Shown here one piece after another: positions 1 through 7,804 of a stretch of DNA of 64,000 bases. The notes beneath the pieces were generated by a model. That model did not search any database. It saw nothing but the letters and a program-made list of their open reading frames with translations, and was not told where the DNA came from. Every line of letters begins with the position of its first letter. The stretch's first letter is position 1. Both the position numbers and the translations under genes were made by a program. This DNA is from CAZPBC01 sp964584775 (GTDB lineage Bacteria; Chlamydiota; Chlamydiia; Chlamydiales; SLFE01), in NCBI GenBank assembly GCA_964584775.1, contig CAZPBC010000004.1, positions 15,480 to 79,479 of the forward strand. Reading direction: 5' to 3'.

Positions 1-2
1 CT

Positions 3-155
3 TCACTCTACTACTTTGTGATTTGCTGTCTGTACGCATGGCGATTTAGCCAAGAGAAGTGGAAAGGCAAGCTTGTCGTTTCCTCTGAAGAAGAAATCGA
101 AGCCATCCCTCAAATCACAGCGACAGCCGATCAGGAAGCTGTTCCCTCAAACTAA
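3..155 (+). CDS. C-terminal fragment of an unidentified protein
   Basis: An open frame enters from the left edge and ends at TAA 153-155, giving 50 residues. It begins with a hydrophobic stretch (SLYYFVICCLYAW), which looks like the last membrane helix, and continues into a charged tail rich in Glu (VVSSEEEIEAI) ending QEAVPSN. This is the pattern of an integral membrane protein with a short cytoplasmic tail. The family cannot be named from this fragment. Its stop codon overlaps the holB stop on the other strand by four bases, so the two genes converge without a spacer. Confidence 0.55.
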   Translation, partial: SLYYFVICCLYAWRFSQEKWKGKLVVSSEEEIEAIPQITATADQEAVPSN

Positions 156-1108
156 AAGAGCTCACCAAGTGAAGACTCAAGGACATGAGAGAGTGGAAGG
201 CCTCTCAAAACCATGAGTTCTGCTTTGGTTAATTTTTTTGAAATTTTTTCTAGTGGAATGGGTGGATTCAACTGGGCAATCCGCAGGAGATCCTCCTTCT
301 GTTCATGATAGAAGAGCTTCCCCTCTCCGGCACTCGCCTGTAAGAGAGAAAGATCACGAAACCAAAAGAGGATTTCCTGAAATGCACGCCGCAATTGTTT
401 CTGAGAAAGAAGCTGAACCTCTCCTTCGATCTCTTTTTCAAGCTTCTCACGCATGAGTCGAGGAACTTCTTGATATTGATCTGCCAAGAGTGCTTCTTTT
501 TTTTCACTTAAGTGTTTGTCCTGCTCCTTTGATATGACCTCTTCGAGCTCCTTATAGAGTGCTTTTTTCTCCTGATACGAAACTTTCGTAAAGTGAGAAA
601 GAAGCTTCGAAAAACGTGCAGGAAGCAGACGCTCCTCAGCGACAGCGGACTCCGTTGAAAATGCGACACGGCGGCAGCGCGATTTGATGGTCGGTAAGAG
701 ATCAGAGGGATGAGAAGTGAGTAGAAGAATCAGGGTTCGACTAGGTGGCTCTTCAAAAATCTTCAGTAACGCATTAGAGGCTGTTGGAAGCATTCTTTCT
801 GCGTGATGGACCAACAGAGCTTTCGCACCTGCCTCAAGAGGTTCAAGGTACGCCTGCTCTTGCAGCAAGCGAATGGAATCGACAGTATGAAACGCAATCT
901 TACCTTGCACCAGAAAATGGTGGATATCTGCGTGGATCTTTGTCTTGGGCTCTACTCCTACCGCCCTCGCTGCAAACTCTTCAGCCACCTCTCTCACAAG
1001 AGGAAGATGGGAACCAAAAAATACCCATGAACCAAACGCCTTCTCCTCTAGAAGGACCTTAGAAAGGTAGCTTTGAAGGCTAGGCTCATCAGAGAGGGTA
1101 TCAAACAT
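152..1108 (-). CDS. holB: DNA polymerase III delta' subunit
   Basis: Clamp-loader subunit that helps load the sliding clamp during chromosome replication in the cytoplasm. The 318-residue protein carries the conserved delta'/DnaX-type stretch with NALLKIFEEPP and the SRC motif (KSRCRR) that acts as arginine finger in the loader. The usual Walker A signature is absent, as expected for delta' rather than tau/gamma. The ATG at 1108 shares its A with the TGA of tmk (TGATG), so the two are translationally coupled; a GTG three bases earlier is the alternative start. The order tmk-holB behind gyrA/gyrB resembles the Chlamydia arrangement. Confidence 0.85.
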   Translation of the reverse strand: MFDTLSDEPSLQSYLSKVLLEEKAFGSWVFFGSHLPLVREVAEEFAARAVGVEPKTKIHADIHHFLVQGKIAFHTVDSIRLLQEQAYLEPLEAGAKALLVHHAERMLPTASNALLKIFEEPPSRTLILLLTSHPSDLLPTIKSRCRRVAFSTESAVAEERLLPARFSKLLSHFTKVSYQEKKALYKELEEVISKEQDKHLSEKKEALLADQYQEVPRLMREKLEKEIEGEVQLLSQKQLRRAFQEILFWFRDLSLLQASAGEGKLFYHEQKEDLLRIAQLNPPIPLEKISKKLTKAELMVLRGLPLSHVLESSLGELF

Positions 1109-1776
1109 CACGAAGGAGTCTCAATACTGAGGCGATTTTGGAGTGCTTCACTTGCTTGCTGGAGAACCTCTTCCTTAGGCAAGGTCGCGTCAATCACAAC
1201 AATCCGATCAGGATGCTGTTCTGCGAGCCAGTGGAAGCCTTGGCGGAGGCGCGTATGGAAGGTGAATGCCTCTGACTCAATCCGGTCCTTGTCTTCATCT
1301 CCTTTCTCCTCTTTGAGCACCTGCTGTGCTCGTTTGAGTCCCACTTCGGGATCAATATCGAGATAGAGAGTCAAATCGGGCTGGATCTCATGGACCGTTT
1401 GATTACAAAACTCAATCACCTTCGAAATATCCAATCCTCTCGCAAAGCCTTGGTAGGCGATGGTAGAGTCATTGAATCGGTCACAAAGAACAATGCCTCC
1501 CCTCTCTAAAGCAGGCCGAATGGTGGTTGCAAGGTGTTGCGCCCGATCAGATAAGAAGAGGAGGAGCTCTGCGAAGGGATCAATGACATCCTCATCGCGG
1601 TGTGCTAAAAGAAGTTGTCGGATTTCCTGGCCAAGAAGAGTTGCGCCAGGTTCGAACGTTGTAACCACTTCTCGGCCCGTTTCGTGAAGCTGGGCCTCAA
1701 GTGATTCGATGAGGGTCGTTTTACCAGACCCCTCTCCCCCTTCGAGGGTAATAAAAGTCCCTTTATTGCTCACCAT
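1108..1776 (-). CDS. tmk: Thymidylate kinase
   Basis: Phosphorylates dTMP to dTDP, needed for DNA synthesis. The 222-residue protein starts MVSNKGTFITLEG and shows the P-loop GGEGSGKT at about residues 13-20, the DRF(N)DS substrate-binding motif (CDRFNDSTIAYQGF) and an acidic lid region. The open frame extends another 28 codons upstream inside gyrA, but that extension is Arg-rich and unlike any Tmk; the ATG at 1776 gives the normal family N-terminus. It overlaps the 3' end of gyrA by 14 bases and holB by one, so it lies in one operon with the gyrase genes. Confidence 0.92.
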   Translation of the reverse strand: MVSNKGTFITLEGGEGSGKTTLIESLEAQLHETGREVVTTFEPGATLLGQEIRQLLLAHRDEDVIDPFAELLLFLSDRAQHLATTIRPALERGGIVLCDRFNDSTIAYQGFARGLDISKVIEFCNQTVHEIQPDLTLYLDIDPEVGLKRAQQVLKEEKGDEDKDRIESEAFTFHTRLRQGFHWLAEQHPDRIVVIDATLPKEEVLQQASEALQNRLSIETPS

Positions 1777-4297
1777 TGATCGGTTTCTCCTGAGCTGGCG
1801 ATTCAGTAGCAACTGATTCCACCTTCGGCACAGATGAGTTCTCTTCTGCTTCTTCCTCATCTGAACCTTGAATGAGCTGTACAGCCACTACGGTATCTTC
1901 ATCACGCATATTCGCGAGTTTCACACCCTGTGTGTTTCTTCCCATCACGCGGACATCATCCATAGGGATACGGATCGTCTGTCCCGAAGAAGACATAATG
2001 AGCACACTATCATCATCGGTCACGCAAAGTGCCGATACCACTAACCCATTTCGTTCTGAGGTCACGATAGAGCGTACTCCGACTCCTCCTCGGTTTGCAT
2101 GTCTAAACTCTTCCACATTTGAGCGTTTACCAAACCCTTTTTCGCAAACAATAAGGACACTTTCATCCCCTTTCACCACCTCACAAGCGACAACACGGTC
2201 ATCCGTGTCTCTAAGTTTCACACCCTTGACACCTCGAGCCGTCCGCCCCATTGCACGGACACGGTCCTCATCGAAGCGGACTGCCATACCAGCGGCTGTG
2301 AAGAGCATCACTTGTTCGCTTTTCTCTGCTAAACGTGCAGCAAGTAGTTGGTCTCCCTCGTCAATAGAGATCGCCCAAATTCCGGTTCTTCTGGGTTTAG
2401 AAAATTCTTTGAGAAGCGTTTTCTTCACGACTCCATTCGTGGTTGCCATCACGATCGCCGAATCTGAGTCAAAGTCTTTGACTGGTAGGATCGCAGCAAT
2501 TTTTTCTTGAGGCTTGATATCCTCAAGGAGATTCACCAATGGTTTACCTTTCGATTGGCGTCCCGCCTCTGGAATGGCCCAGGTTTTCAACCAGTAGCAA
2601 CGTCCAAGTGAAGTAAAGACAAGAAGGTGATCGTGGGCATGAGCCACATAGATGGACTTAATGCAGTCTTCATCTTTTTTGAACTTCATTCCAGTCACCC
2701 CTTGACCTCCCCGTTTTTGCTCACGGAAGGTCTCCACAGGCATTCTCTTGATATAGTCATCATTGGAAATCGTAATGACCATTTCATCATTCGGAATGAG
2801 ATCTTCAATATCGACCTCTCCTTCCATCGGAACGATTTCAGTTCTTCTTGGCGAGGCGACTTTTGAAATGTCTTCTAACTCTTCTTTAATGATATCTCGA
2901 ACCATCTGCTCGCTAGCAAGAACGGCTCTCAAGTACTCAATGCGTTTGAGGAGCGCGTCATACTCGTCTTGGATCTTCTCATGCTCTAGACCCGTCAACT
3001 GGTAAAGTCTTAGATCAAGAATTGCATTGGCTTGCTTATCTGTAAACTGGAAGCGTGCAATCAATTCGACTTTCGCCTCGTCACGGTTGGCGCTCGCACG
3101 GATGATTCTTACCACTTCGTCAAGATTGTCGATCGCTTTGAGATAGCCTTCAAGGATATGAGCTCGTGCTTCTGCTTTATTGAGCTCATATCTGGTGCGT
3201 CGTCGGATCACTTCAATACGGTGGTCCACCCAGGCGCTAATCATCGCCTTGACATTCATCAATCTCGGGAGACCCTTGTCGAGAGCGAGAGTGTTGCAAC
3301 CAAAGGTCACCTGCAGATCACTAAATTTGTAAAGCTGATTGATGATGACGTCGGGCATCTCGCCCTTTTTCAGCTCTATAACGAGACGAAGACCATCTTT
3401 GTCAGAGTCGTCACGGAGGTCAGAAATTCCAGTAATCTGTTTGTTGTTGATCAACTCAGCGATACTTTCAATCAAGCGGGATTTGTTGACATTGTAAGGG
3501 ATCTCTTCAACGATGATCCGATTCCTATCAGAAGAGTCCTTGGCCTCTTCTACATGAAGACGCGCTCGGATAATGACACGCCCGCGCCCTGTGTGGAACG
3601 CTTCTCTAACACCTCGGTAACCGCAGATCAAGCCTCCTGTCGGAAAGTCAGGACCAGGCATTACTTGGAGAATATCTTCCACCGTCGTTTCGGGGTTGTC
3701 CAGAACGAGTGTGGTCGCTTTAATCAGCTCGCCAAGATTGTGCGGAGGGATATTTGTCGCCATCCCGACTGCAATCCCCGATGAACCATTACAAAGAAGA
3801 TTCGGGAATTTCGATGGAAAGACCACCGGTTCTTCTTTTGTCTCATCGTAGTTAGGAATCATGTCGACAGTGTCTTTCTCAAGGTCTTCCATCAGCTGGA
3901 GTGATTGAGAAGTCAACCTCGCCTCAGTGTAACGCATCGCAGCGGGCGGGTCACCGTCAATGGATCCAAAGTTCCCCTGCCCATTAACTAGAGGATACCG
4001 CATCACCCAGTCCTGCGCCATCCGCACCAGGGTCGGATAGATGACCTGCTCACCGTGGGGGTGGTAATCCCCTGAGGTATCCCCTGAAATCTTCGCACAT
4101 TTCCTGTGTTTCGACTTCGGACCGAGGTTGAGTTGCTTCATGGCGTAAAGGATACGCCTTTGTGAGGGTTTTAGACCGTCGCGCACATCAGGCAGGGCCC
4201 TAGAAATGATAACGGACATCGAGTAACGGAGATAGCTCTCCTTCATCTCTTCTTCGACGTTTCTCGGTAAGATCACTTCGCCAGTGGTATATGACAT
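1763..4297 (-). CDS. gyrA: DNA gyrase subunit A
   Basis: Breakage-reunion subunit of gyrase. The catalytic tyrosine lies in AAMRYTEARL (Tyr123 from the ATG), and the GyrA-box of the C-terminal wrapping domain is recognisable as QKRGGQG, which separates it from ParC. At 844 residues it is full length. The ATG at 4297 sits 10 bases after an AGGAG; a TTG two codons upstream is only 4 bases from it and is less likely. The quinolone-determining region reads HPHGEQVIYP where E. coli has HPHGDSAVYD, so Ser83 and Asp87 are Gln and Pro. It lies 21 bases downstream of gyrB and overlaps tmk. Confidence 0.96.
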   Translation of the reverse strand: MSYTTGEVILPRNVEEEMKESYLRYSMSVIISRALPDVRDGLKPSQRRILYAMKQLNLGPKSKHRKCAKISGDTSGDYHPHGEQVIYPTLVRMAQDWVMRYPLVNGQGNFGSIDGDPPAAMRYTEARLTSQSLQLMEDLEKDTVDMIPNYDETKEEPVVFPSKFPNLLCNGSSGIAVGMATNIPPHNLGELIKATTLVLDNPETTVEDILQVMPGPDFPTGGLICGYRGVREAFHTGRGRVIIRARLHVEEAKDSSDRNRIIVEEIPYNVNKSRLIESIAELINNKQITGISDLRDDSDKDGLRLVIELKKGEMPDVIINQLYKFSDLQVTFGCNTLALDKGLPRLMNVKAMISAWVDHRIEVIRRRTRYELNKAEARAHILEGYLKAIDNLDEVVRIIRASANRDEAKVELIARFQFTDKQANAILDLRLYQLTGLEHEKIQDEYDALLKRIEYLRAVLASEQMVRDIIKEELEDISKVASPRRTEIVPMEGEVDIEDLIPNDEMVITISNDDYIKRMPVETFREQKRGGQGVTGMKFKKDEDCIKSIYVAHAHDHLLVFTSLGRCYWLKTWAIPEAGRQSKGKPLVNLLEDIKPQEKIAAILPVKDFDSDSAIVMATTNGVVKKTLLKEFSKPRRTGIWAISIDEGDQLLAARLAEKSEQVMLFTAAGMAVRFDEDRVRAMGRTARGVKGVKLRDTDDRVVACEVVKGDESVLIVCEKGFGKRSNVEEFRHANRGGVGVRSIVTSERNGLVVSALCVTDDDSVLIMSSSGQTIRIPMDDVRVMGRNTQGVKLANMRDEDTVVAVQLIQGSDEEEAEENSSVPKVESVATESPAQEKPINGEQ

Positions 4298-4318
4298 ATT
4301 CAATTCACTCCTGATAAT

Positions 4319-6826
4319 TTAGATGTCGACGTCTTTCACAGAAAGGGCGTTTTGTTCAATAAAGGCTCTACGTGGTGGGACTTCATCCCCCATCAGCATG
4401 GTAAACATGTGGTCAGCAGCAACGGTGTCGGGCAAGGTGACTTGGATCAACGTCCTCTCTTTGGGATCCATGGTCGTCTCCCAAAGCTGATCGGCATTCA
4501 TCTCTCCGAGACCTTTGTAGCGTTGAATCTCAATCCCTTTTCGACCATTTGAGCGGACAAAATCGATTAACGCCTTCATGCTTCCAAATTCATATTTTTC
4601 GTCTTCTTCGGTCACCTCCATGATGGGACCATCCACCTGAGTATAGTGTCTCATTCCAAGTCCTAACTCATTCAGGTAAGAACGCAGGTGGTTCATGAGC
4701 TCTTCTTCATAGAGTTCAATCACATGCAGAGGCTTTGGCTTAAATGCCATCATCTCAGGCGTGATTTCATTTTCCGGCATTCCCTCAAGGGTCTCTTCAT
4801 GTTCCGCCTTTTGCTCAGCCTCGTGCTTTTCTCTAAGTGCTGCAATTTCATCTGCACTGTAGACGAACTCAAGGCTGTTTTCGAGAGCCACCAGATAACG
4901 AGGAAGGTCTCCCTCTTCGTTACGTGCAGCGAGAAACTCTTTAAAAGGAACTCCCTTTTTCTCCACTCGTGTGATGAAGTTTTCTACATCGAGAATGGTT
5001 TGAAGAAACTTAGAGGTCTCTTCAGCGGAAAGCTCTTTACCTGTCCCGAGCATCTTGACTCTGATATCGCTCGCTCCTAGCTCGAGTAGATAGGTGTCCA
5101 TCTCTCTCTCTGAGTGGATATAGCGGCCTTTCTTCTTTCGAGTCACTCGATACAGTGGAGGTTGAGCGATGAATACATGGCCATTTTCAACAAGAGTCGG
5201 CATATGGCGATAAAAGAACGTCAGTAGAAGTGTACGGATGTGAGATCCGTCGACGTCCGCATCTGTCATGATGATGACTTTATGGTAGCGGAGCTTCTCC
5301 AGGTTGAATCCAGAGGAGCCAATTCCGCAGCCCAGCGCAGAAACCATCGTTCCCACTTCGTTGTTTTGTAAAACCTTCTCAAGACGTGCTTTCTCAACAT
5401 TGATAATCTTACCGCGAATCGGAAGAATCGCCTGAAAACGGCGATCGCGGCCCGATTTTGCCGAGCCTCCCGCAGAATCTCCCTCGACAATATAGATTTC
5501 GCAAAGTTCTGGGTTACGCTCTTGGCAGTCGGTCAGTTTCCCTGGAAGGCGCGCCGAGTCGAGGGCAGATTTACGCAGAGTCAGTTCTCGTGCTTTTCGG
5601 GCTGCTTCTCTCGCCTGTGCGGCAATGATCGCTTTTTCAGCTATCGACTTCGCTATTTGTGGATTTTCACCGAGATAGGTGTTGAGCTCTTCTCCAGTAA
5701 TCTGCTGAACAGCAGAACCGACATCGCTATTTCCAAGACGTTGTTTAGTTTGTCCTTCAAATTGTGGGTTAGGGACTCGAACAGAAATGATCGCTGTGAG
5801 TCCTTCACGCATGTCTTCACCGCTAATTGAAATCTTATCTGAGCGGAGAAGATTATTGCTCTTAATATAACTGTTCAGAACACGAGTCAACGCAGTCGAG
5901 AAACCCGTCAAGTGTGTTCCACCCTGGCGTGTTGAGATGTTGTTTACATAAGAGAAAACAGTCTCTTGATATCCCTCGTTCCATTGCATCGCCACGTCAA
6001 TCTCAATAGGCCCATCGTGACCTTCATGGACTCCATGAAAGGCGATAGGCTGTGGGAAAATGGCAGATTTGTTTTCATTCAAATACTCCACGAAAGAGGA
6101 GAGCCCTCCCTCGTAGCAGAAATTTTGATCTTGATAGTCCTCATCTCTTTTATCAGAGAATTCGATGTTGATCCCTTTATTCAAGAACGCGAGCTCGCGG
6201 AGACGTTTAGCCAAAATGCCGTGATCGAATGTTGTCACAGTCATGATCTCTTCATCCGGCCAAAAGGTGATCTCCGTTCCCTTTCTATCGGTATCTCCGA
6301 TCACACTCAAAGGTGTTTGAGGGATCCCTTTTGAGAATTCCATTTGGTGGATCTTCCCATGCTTGTGAACGGTGACGACAAATTTACTAGAAAGCGCATT
6401 GACACAAGACACTCCAACTCCATGGAGTCCCCCAGAGACCTTATAGGTGTCTTTATCAAACTTTCCTCCAGCGTGAAGAATCGTCATCACGACTTCTAAA
6501 GCAGTGACCTCTCTTCCCTGCTTCTTGGACTGGGTCTCATGGATCTCGATAGGAATTCCGCGGCCATCATCTGCAATAGTGATCGACCCATCTGGGTGGA
6601 TGGTCACGAGAATTTTCGAGCAGTATCCGGCCATCGCCTCGTCAATGCAGTTATCGACCACCTCGTAAACGAGCTGATGCAGTCCGTTTGAGGAGGTATC
6701 ACCAACGTACATTCCTGGTCTTTCTCGAACAGCTTGAAGCCCTTCTAGAACAGTAATCGAACTTGCGGTGTACTCCTTGGTGGAGTTGGCAGAATCTTCC
6801 TTAGAGGTCGAAGTGGGTTGAGGCAT
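4319..6826 (-). CDS. gyrB: DNA gyrase subunit B
   Basis: ATPase/TOPRIM subunit of gyrase. The GHKL ATPase region holds VVDNCIDEAMAG, DDGRGIP and GGLHGVGVSCVNALS; the TOPRIM domain has EGDSAGGSAKSGRDR and the metal-binding DADVDGSHI. The C-terminal tail contains the conserved QRYKGLGEMN. At 835 residues it is close to the long form found in Gram-negatives, with a charged insert around AEQKAEHEETLEGMPE. The ATG is preceded by GGAG at a nine-base spacing. It follows the DUF721 gene by 17 bases and precedes gyrA by 21, all on one transcript. Confidence 0.96.
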   Translation of the reverse strand: MPQPTSTSKEDSANSTKEYTASSITVLEGLQAVRERPGMYVGDTSSNGLHQLVYEVVDNCIDEAMAGYCSKILVTIHPDGSITIADDGRGIPIEIHETQSKKQGREVTALEVVMTILHAGGKFDKDTYKVSGGLHGVGVSCVNALSSKFVVTVHKHGKIHQMEFSKGIPQTPLSVIGDTDRKGTEITFWPDEEIMTVTTFDHGILAKRLRELAFLNKGINIEFSDKRDEDYQDQNFCYEGGLSSFVEYLNENKSAIFPQPIAFHGVHEGHDGPIEIDVAMQWNEGYQETVFSYVNNISTRQGGTHLTGFSTALTRVLNSYIKSNNLLRSDKISISGEDMREGLTAIISVRVPNPQFEGQTKQRLGNSDVGSAVQQITGEELNTYLGENPQIAKSIAEKAIIAAQAREAARKARELTLRKSALDSARLPGKLTDCQERNPELCEIYIVEGDSAGGSAKSGRDRRFQAILPIRGKIINVEKARLEKVLQNNEVGTMVSALGCGIGSSGFNLEKLRYHKVIIMTDADVDGSHIRTLLLTFFYRHMPTLVENGHVFIAQPPLYRVTRKKKGRYIHSEREMDTYLLELGASDIRVKMLGTGKELSAEETSKFLQTILDVENFITRVEKKGVPFKEFLAARNEEGDLPRYLVALENSLEFVYSADEIAALREKHEAEQKAEHEETLEGMPENEITPEMMAFKPKPLHVIELYEEELMNHLRSYLNELGLGMRHYTQVDGPIMEVTEEDEKYEFGSMKALIDFVRSNGRKGIEIQRYKGLGEMNADQLWETTMDPKERTLIQVTLPDTVAADHMFTMLMGDEVPPRRAFIEQNALSVKDVDI

Positions 6827-6843
6827 TGTGTTGAGACTCCTAT

Positions 6844-7197
6844 TTATCCGATGCGAAAGGTGATCGTTTTAATCGTCACTCCTGGAAAACGCTTTCTAAG
6901 CGATTCCAAAATTTTCATTTTTTCGTGTTGTTTTAACAAACTTAACAGTGTGGAATTTGCCACATGAACCGTGAGCACCCCATCAACGAAAGAGCGAGCC
7001 TTTGACATGGTTGATAGAGGATGTCCCACCACATCGCCCCAACTCTGAAGAACATCGCTAGATCGGTTAGACGCGTTTTGGTCAATGCGGTGAATCAATT
7101 TAGGTAGGATCTCCTTCAATGAGCGCGAAGTGGTCTCCGTTCCATCATAAAACCGGGAGTGCTTTCGGCGACCAAATCGAGGGAATTTATCTGTCAT
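6844..7197 (-). CDS. DUF721 (DciA-like) protein
   Basis: A 117-residue protein of the DUF721 family. Some members (DciA) interact with and help load the replicative helicase; that function is known for other bacteria and only inferred here. The core shows the family pattern W(G)DVVG followed by a basic/hydrophobic segment and LLSLLKQHEKMKILESL, then a beta-strand end FPGVTIKTITFRIG. The ATG at 7197 follows AGGA at an eight-base distance; an in-frame TTG at 7221 lies inside a leader hairpin and is unlikely. As first gene of the gyrB-gyrA-tmk-holB operon, it sits with replication genes, which fits a role near the replisome. Confidence 0.8.
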   Translation of the reverse strand: MTDKFPRFGRRKHSRFYDGTETTSRSLKEILPKLIHRIDQNASNRSSDVLQSWGDVVGHPLSTMSKARSFVDGVLTVHVANSTLLSLLKQHEKMKILESLRKRFPGVTIKTITFRIG

Positions 7198-7213
7198 ATC
7201 TGAGGTCCTAATC

Positions 7214-7232
7214 AACCCCAAAAATTGGGGTT
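7214..7232 (-). promoter_or_regulatory. Leader hairpin before the gyrase operon
   Basis: A perfect 8-bp stem (AACCCCAA / TTGGGGTT) with a 3-base loop lies in the 5' untranslated leader, 17 bases before the DUF721 ATG and downstream of the predicted promoter. There is no T-tract directly after it in the direction of transcription, so it is more likely a leader structure that affects translation or mRNA stability than a terminator. Confidence 0.45.
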
Positions 7233-7244
7233 ATTTCACTGTAA

Positions 7245-7273
7245 ATAATAGCATATTTCAGCACATACAGCAA
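7245..7273 (-). promoter_or_regulatory. Promoter of the DUF721-gyrB-gyrA-tmk-holB operon
   Basis: Read on the minus strand, TTGCTG (7268-7273) and TATTAT (7245-7250) are separated by exactly 17 bases. This matches the housekeeping sigma consensus in five of six -10 positions. Transcription would start near 7238 and give a leader of about 40 bases holding the hairpin at 7214-7232. Confidence 0.65.
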
Positions 7274-7305
7274 CCAATTCAGTGGAAAAAAGAAAGAAAT
7301 TTTCA

Positions 7306-7342
7306 CGCATTTTTTAAGTCTATTTTATTGCAAAAAAATGCG
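7306..7342 (-). terminator. Possible terminator after the phosphatase gene
   Basis: The inverted repeat CGCATTTTTT / AAAAAATGCG (10 bp, 17-base loop) begins directly after the TAG stop of the LMW phosphatase gene. It is A/T-rich, with T-runs inside the arms rather than after them, so it is an imperfect intrinsic terminator at best. It separates the phosphatase/kinase unit from the gyrase operon promoter. Confidence 0.35.
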
Positions 7343-7804
7343 CTAATTTTGCTGTTTCAGAAGCAGGGCAAGTTCCCCTAAAACCTCGTCAAGCATATCG
7401 AGCACTTCGTCAAACATCTCCTCACCGCCAAAATAGGGATCCGGAACATCTTTTCCCTGATGGGATGAAGAAAAGTGGGTGTACAGGCGTACTTTTTCTT
7501 TCGCTTTCTTATCAGGAGCTTGAGAAATAAGATGGTCAAAGACGGATTGATCTGCTGCAAGAATGAGGTCAAATTCTTCGAAGTAGCTTGTCTTGAATTG
7601 CTTGGCACGGCCGTCTAGCTGTAGACCTCGACGCCCTGCAGCCTCAATCATCCGATGGTGAGCTCTCTGGCCCACATGCCAGTCTCCAATCCCACAACTT
7701 TCAATATGAGCTTCCAGGTCTACTCCCTTGGCCTTTTCTCGTAAAATGACCTCAGCAGCGGGTGAGCGGCAGATATTGCCTAAGCAAACAACAAGAATCT
7801 TCAT
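7343..7804 (-). CDS. Low-molecular-weight protein tyrosine phosphatase
   Basis: A 153-residue cytoplasmic phosphatase that removes phosphate from phosphotyrosine (or arginine in some members). The P-loop is CLGNICRS, giving the CX5R signature at Cys7-Arg13, and the general acid is the Asp of the DPY loop (PDPYFGG, Asp122). Length and motif spacing are standard for the family. Its ATG abuts the TAG stop of the kinase gene upstream with no intervening base, so the two are co-translated; this suggests a linked kinase/phosphatase pair. The substrate is unknown. McsB-type arginine kinase partners are not visible in the window. Confidence 0.9.
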   Translation of the reverse strand: MKILVVCLGNICRSPAAEVILREKAKGVDLEAHIESCGIGDWHVGQRAHHRMIEAAGRRGLQLDGRAKQFKTSYFEEFDLILAADQSVFDHLISQAPDKKAKEKVRLYTHFSSSHQGKDVPDPYFGGEEMFDEVLDMLDEVLGELALLLKQQN

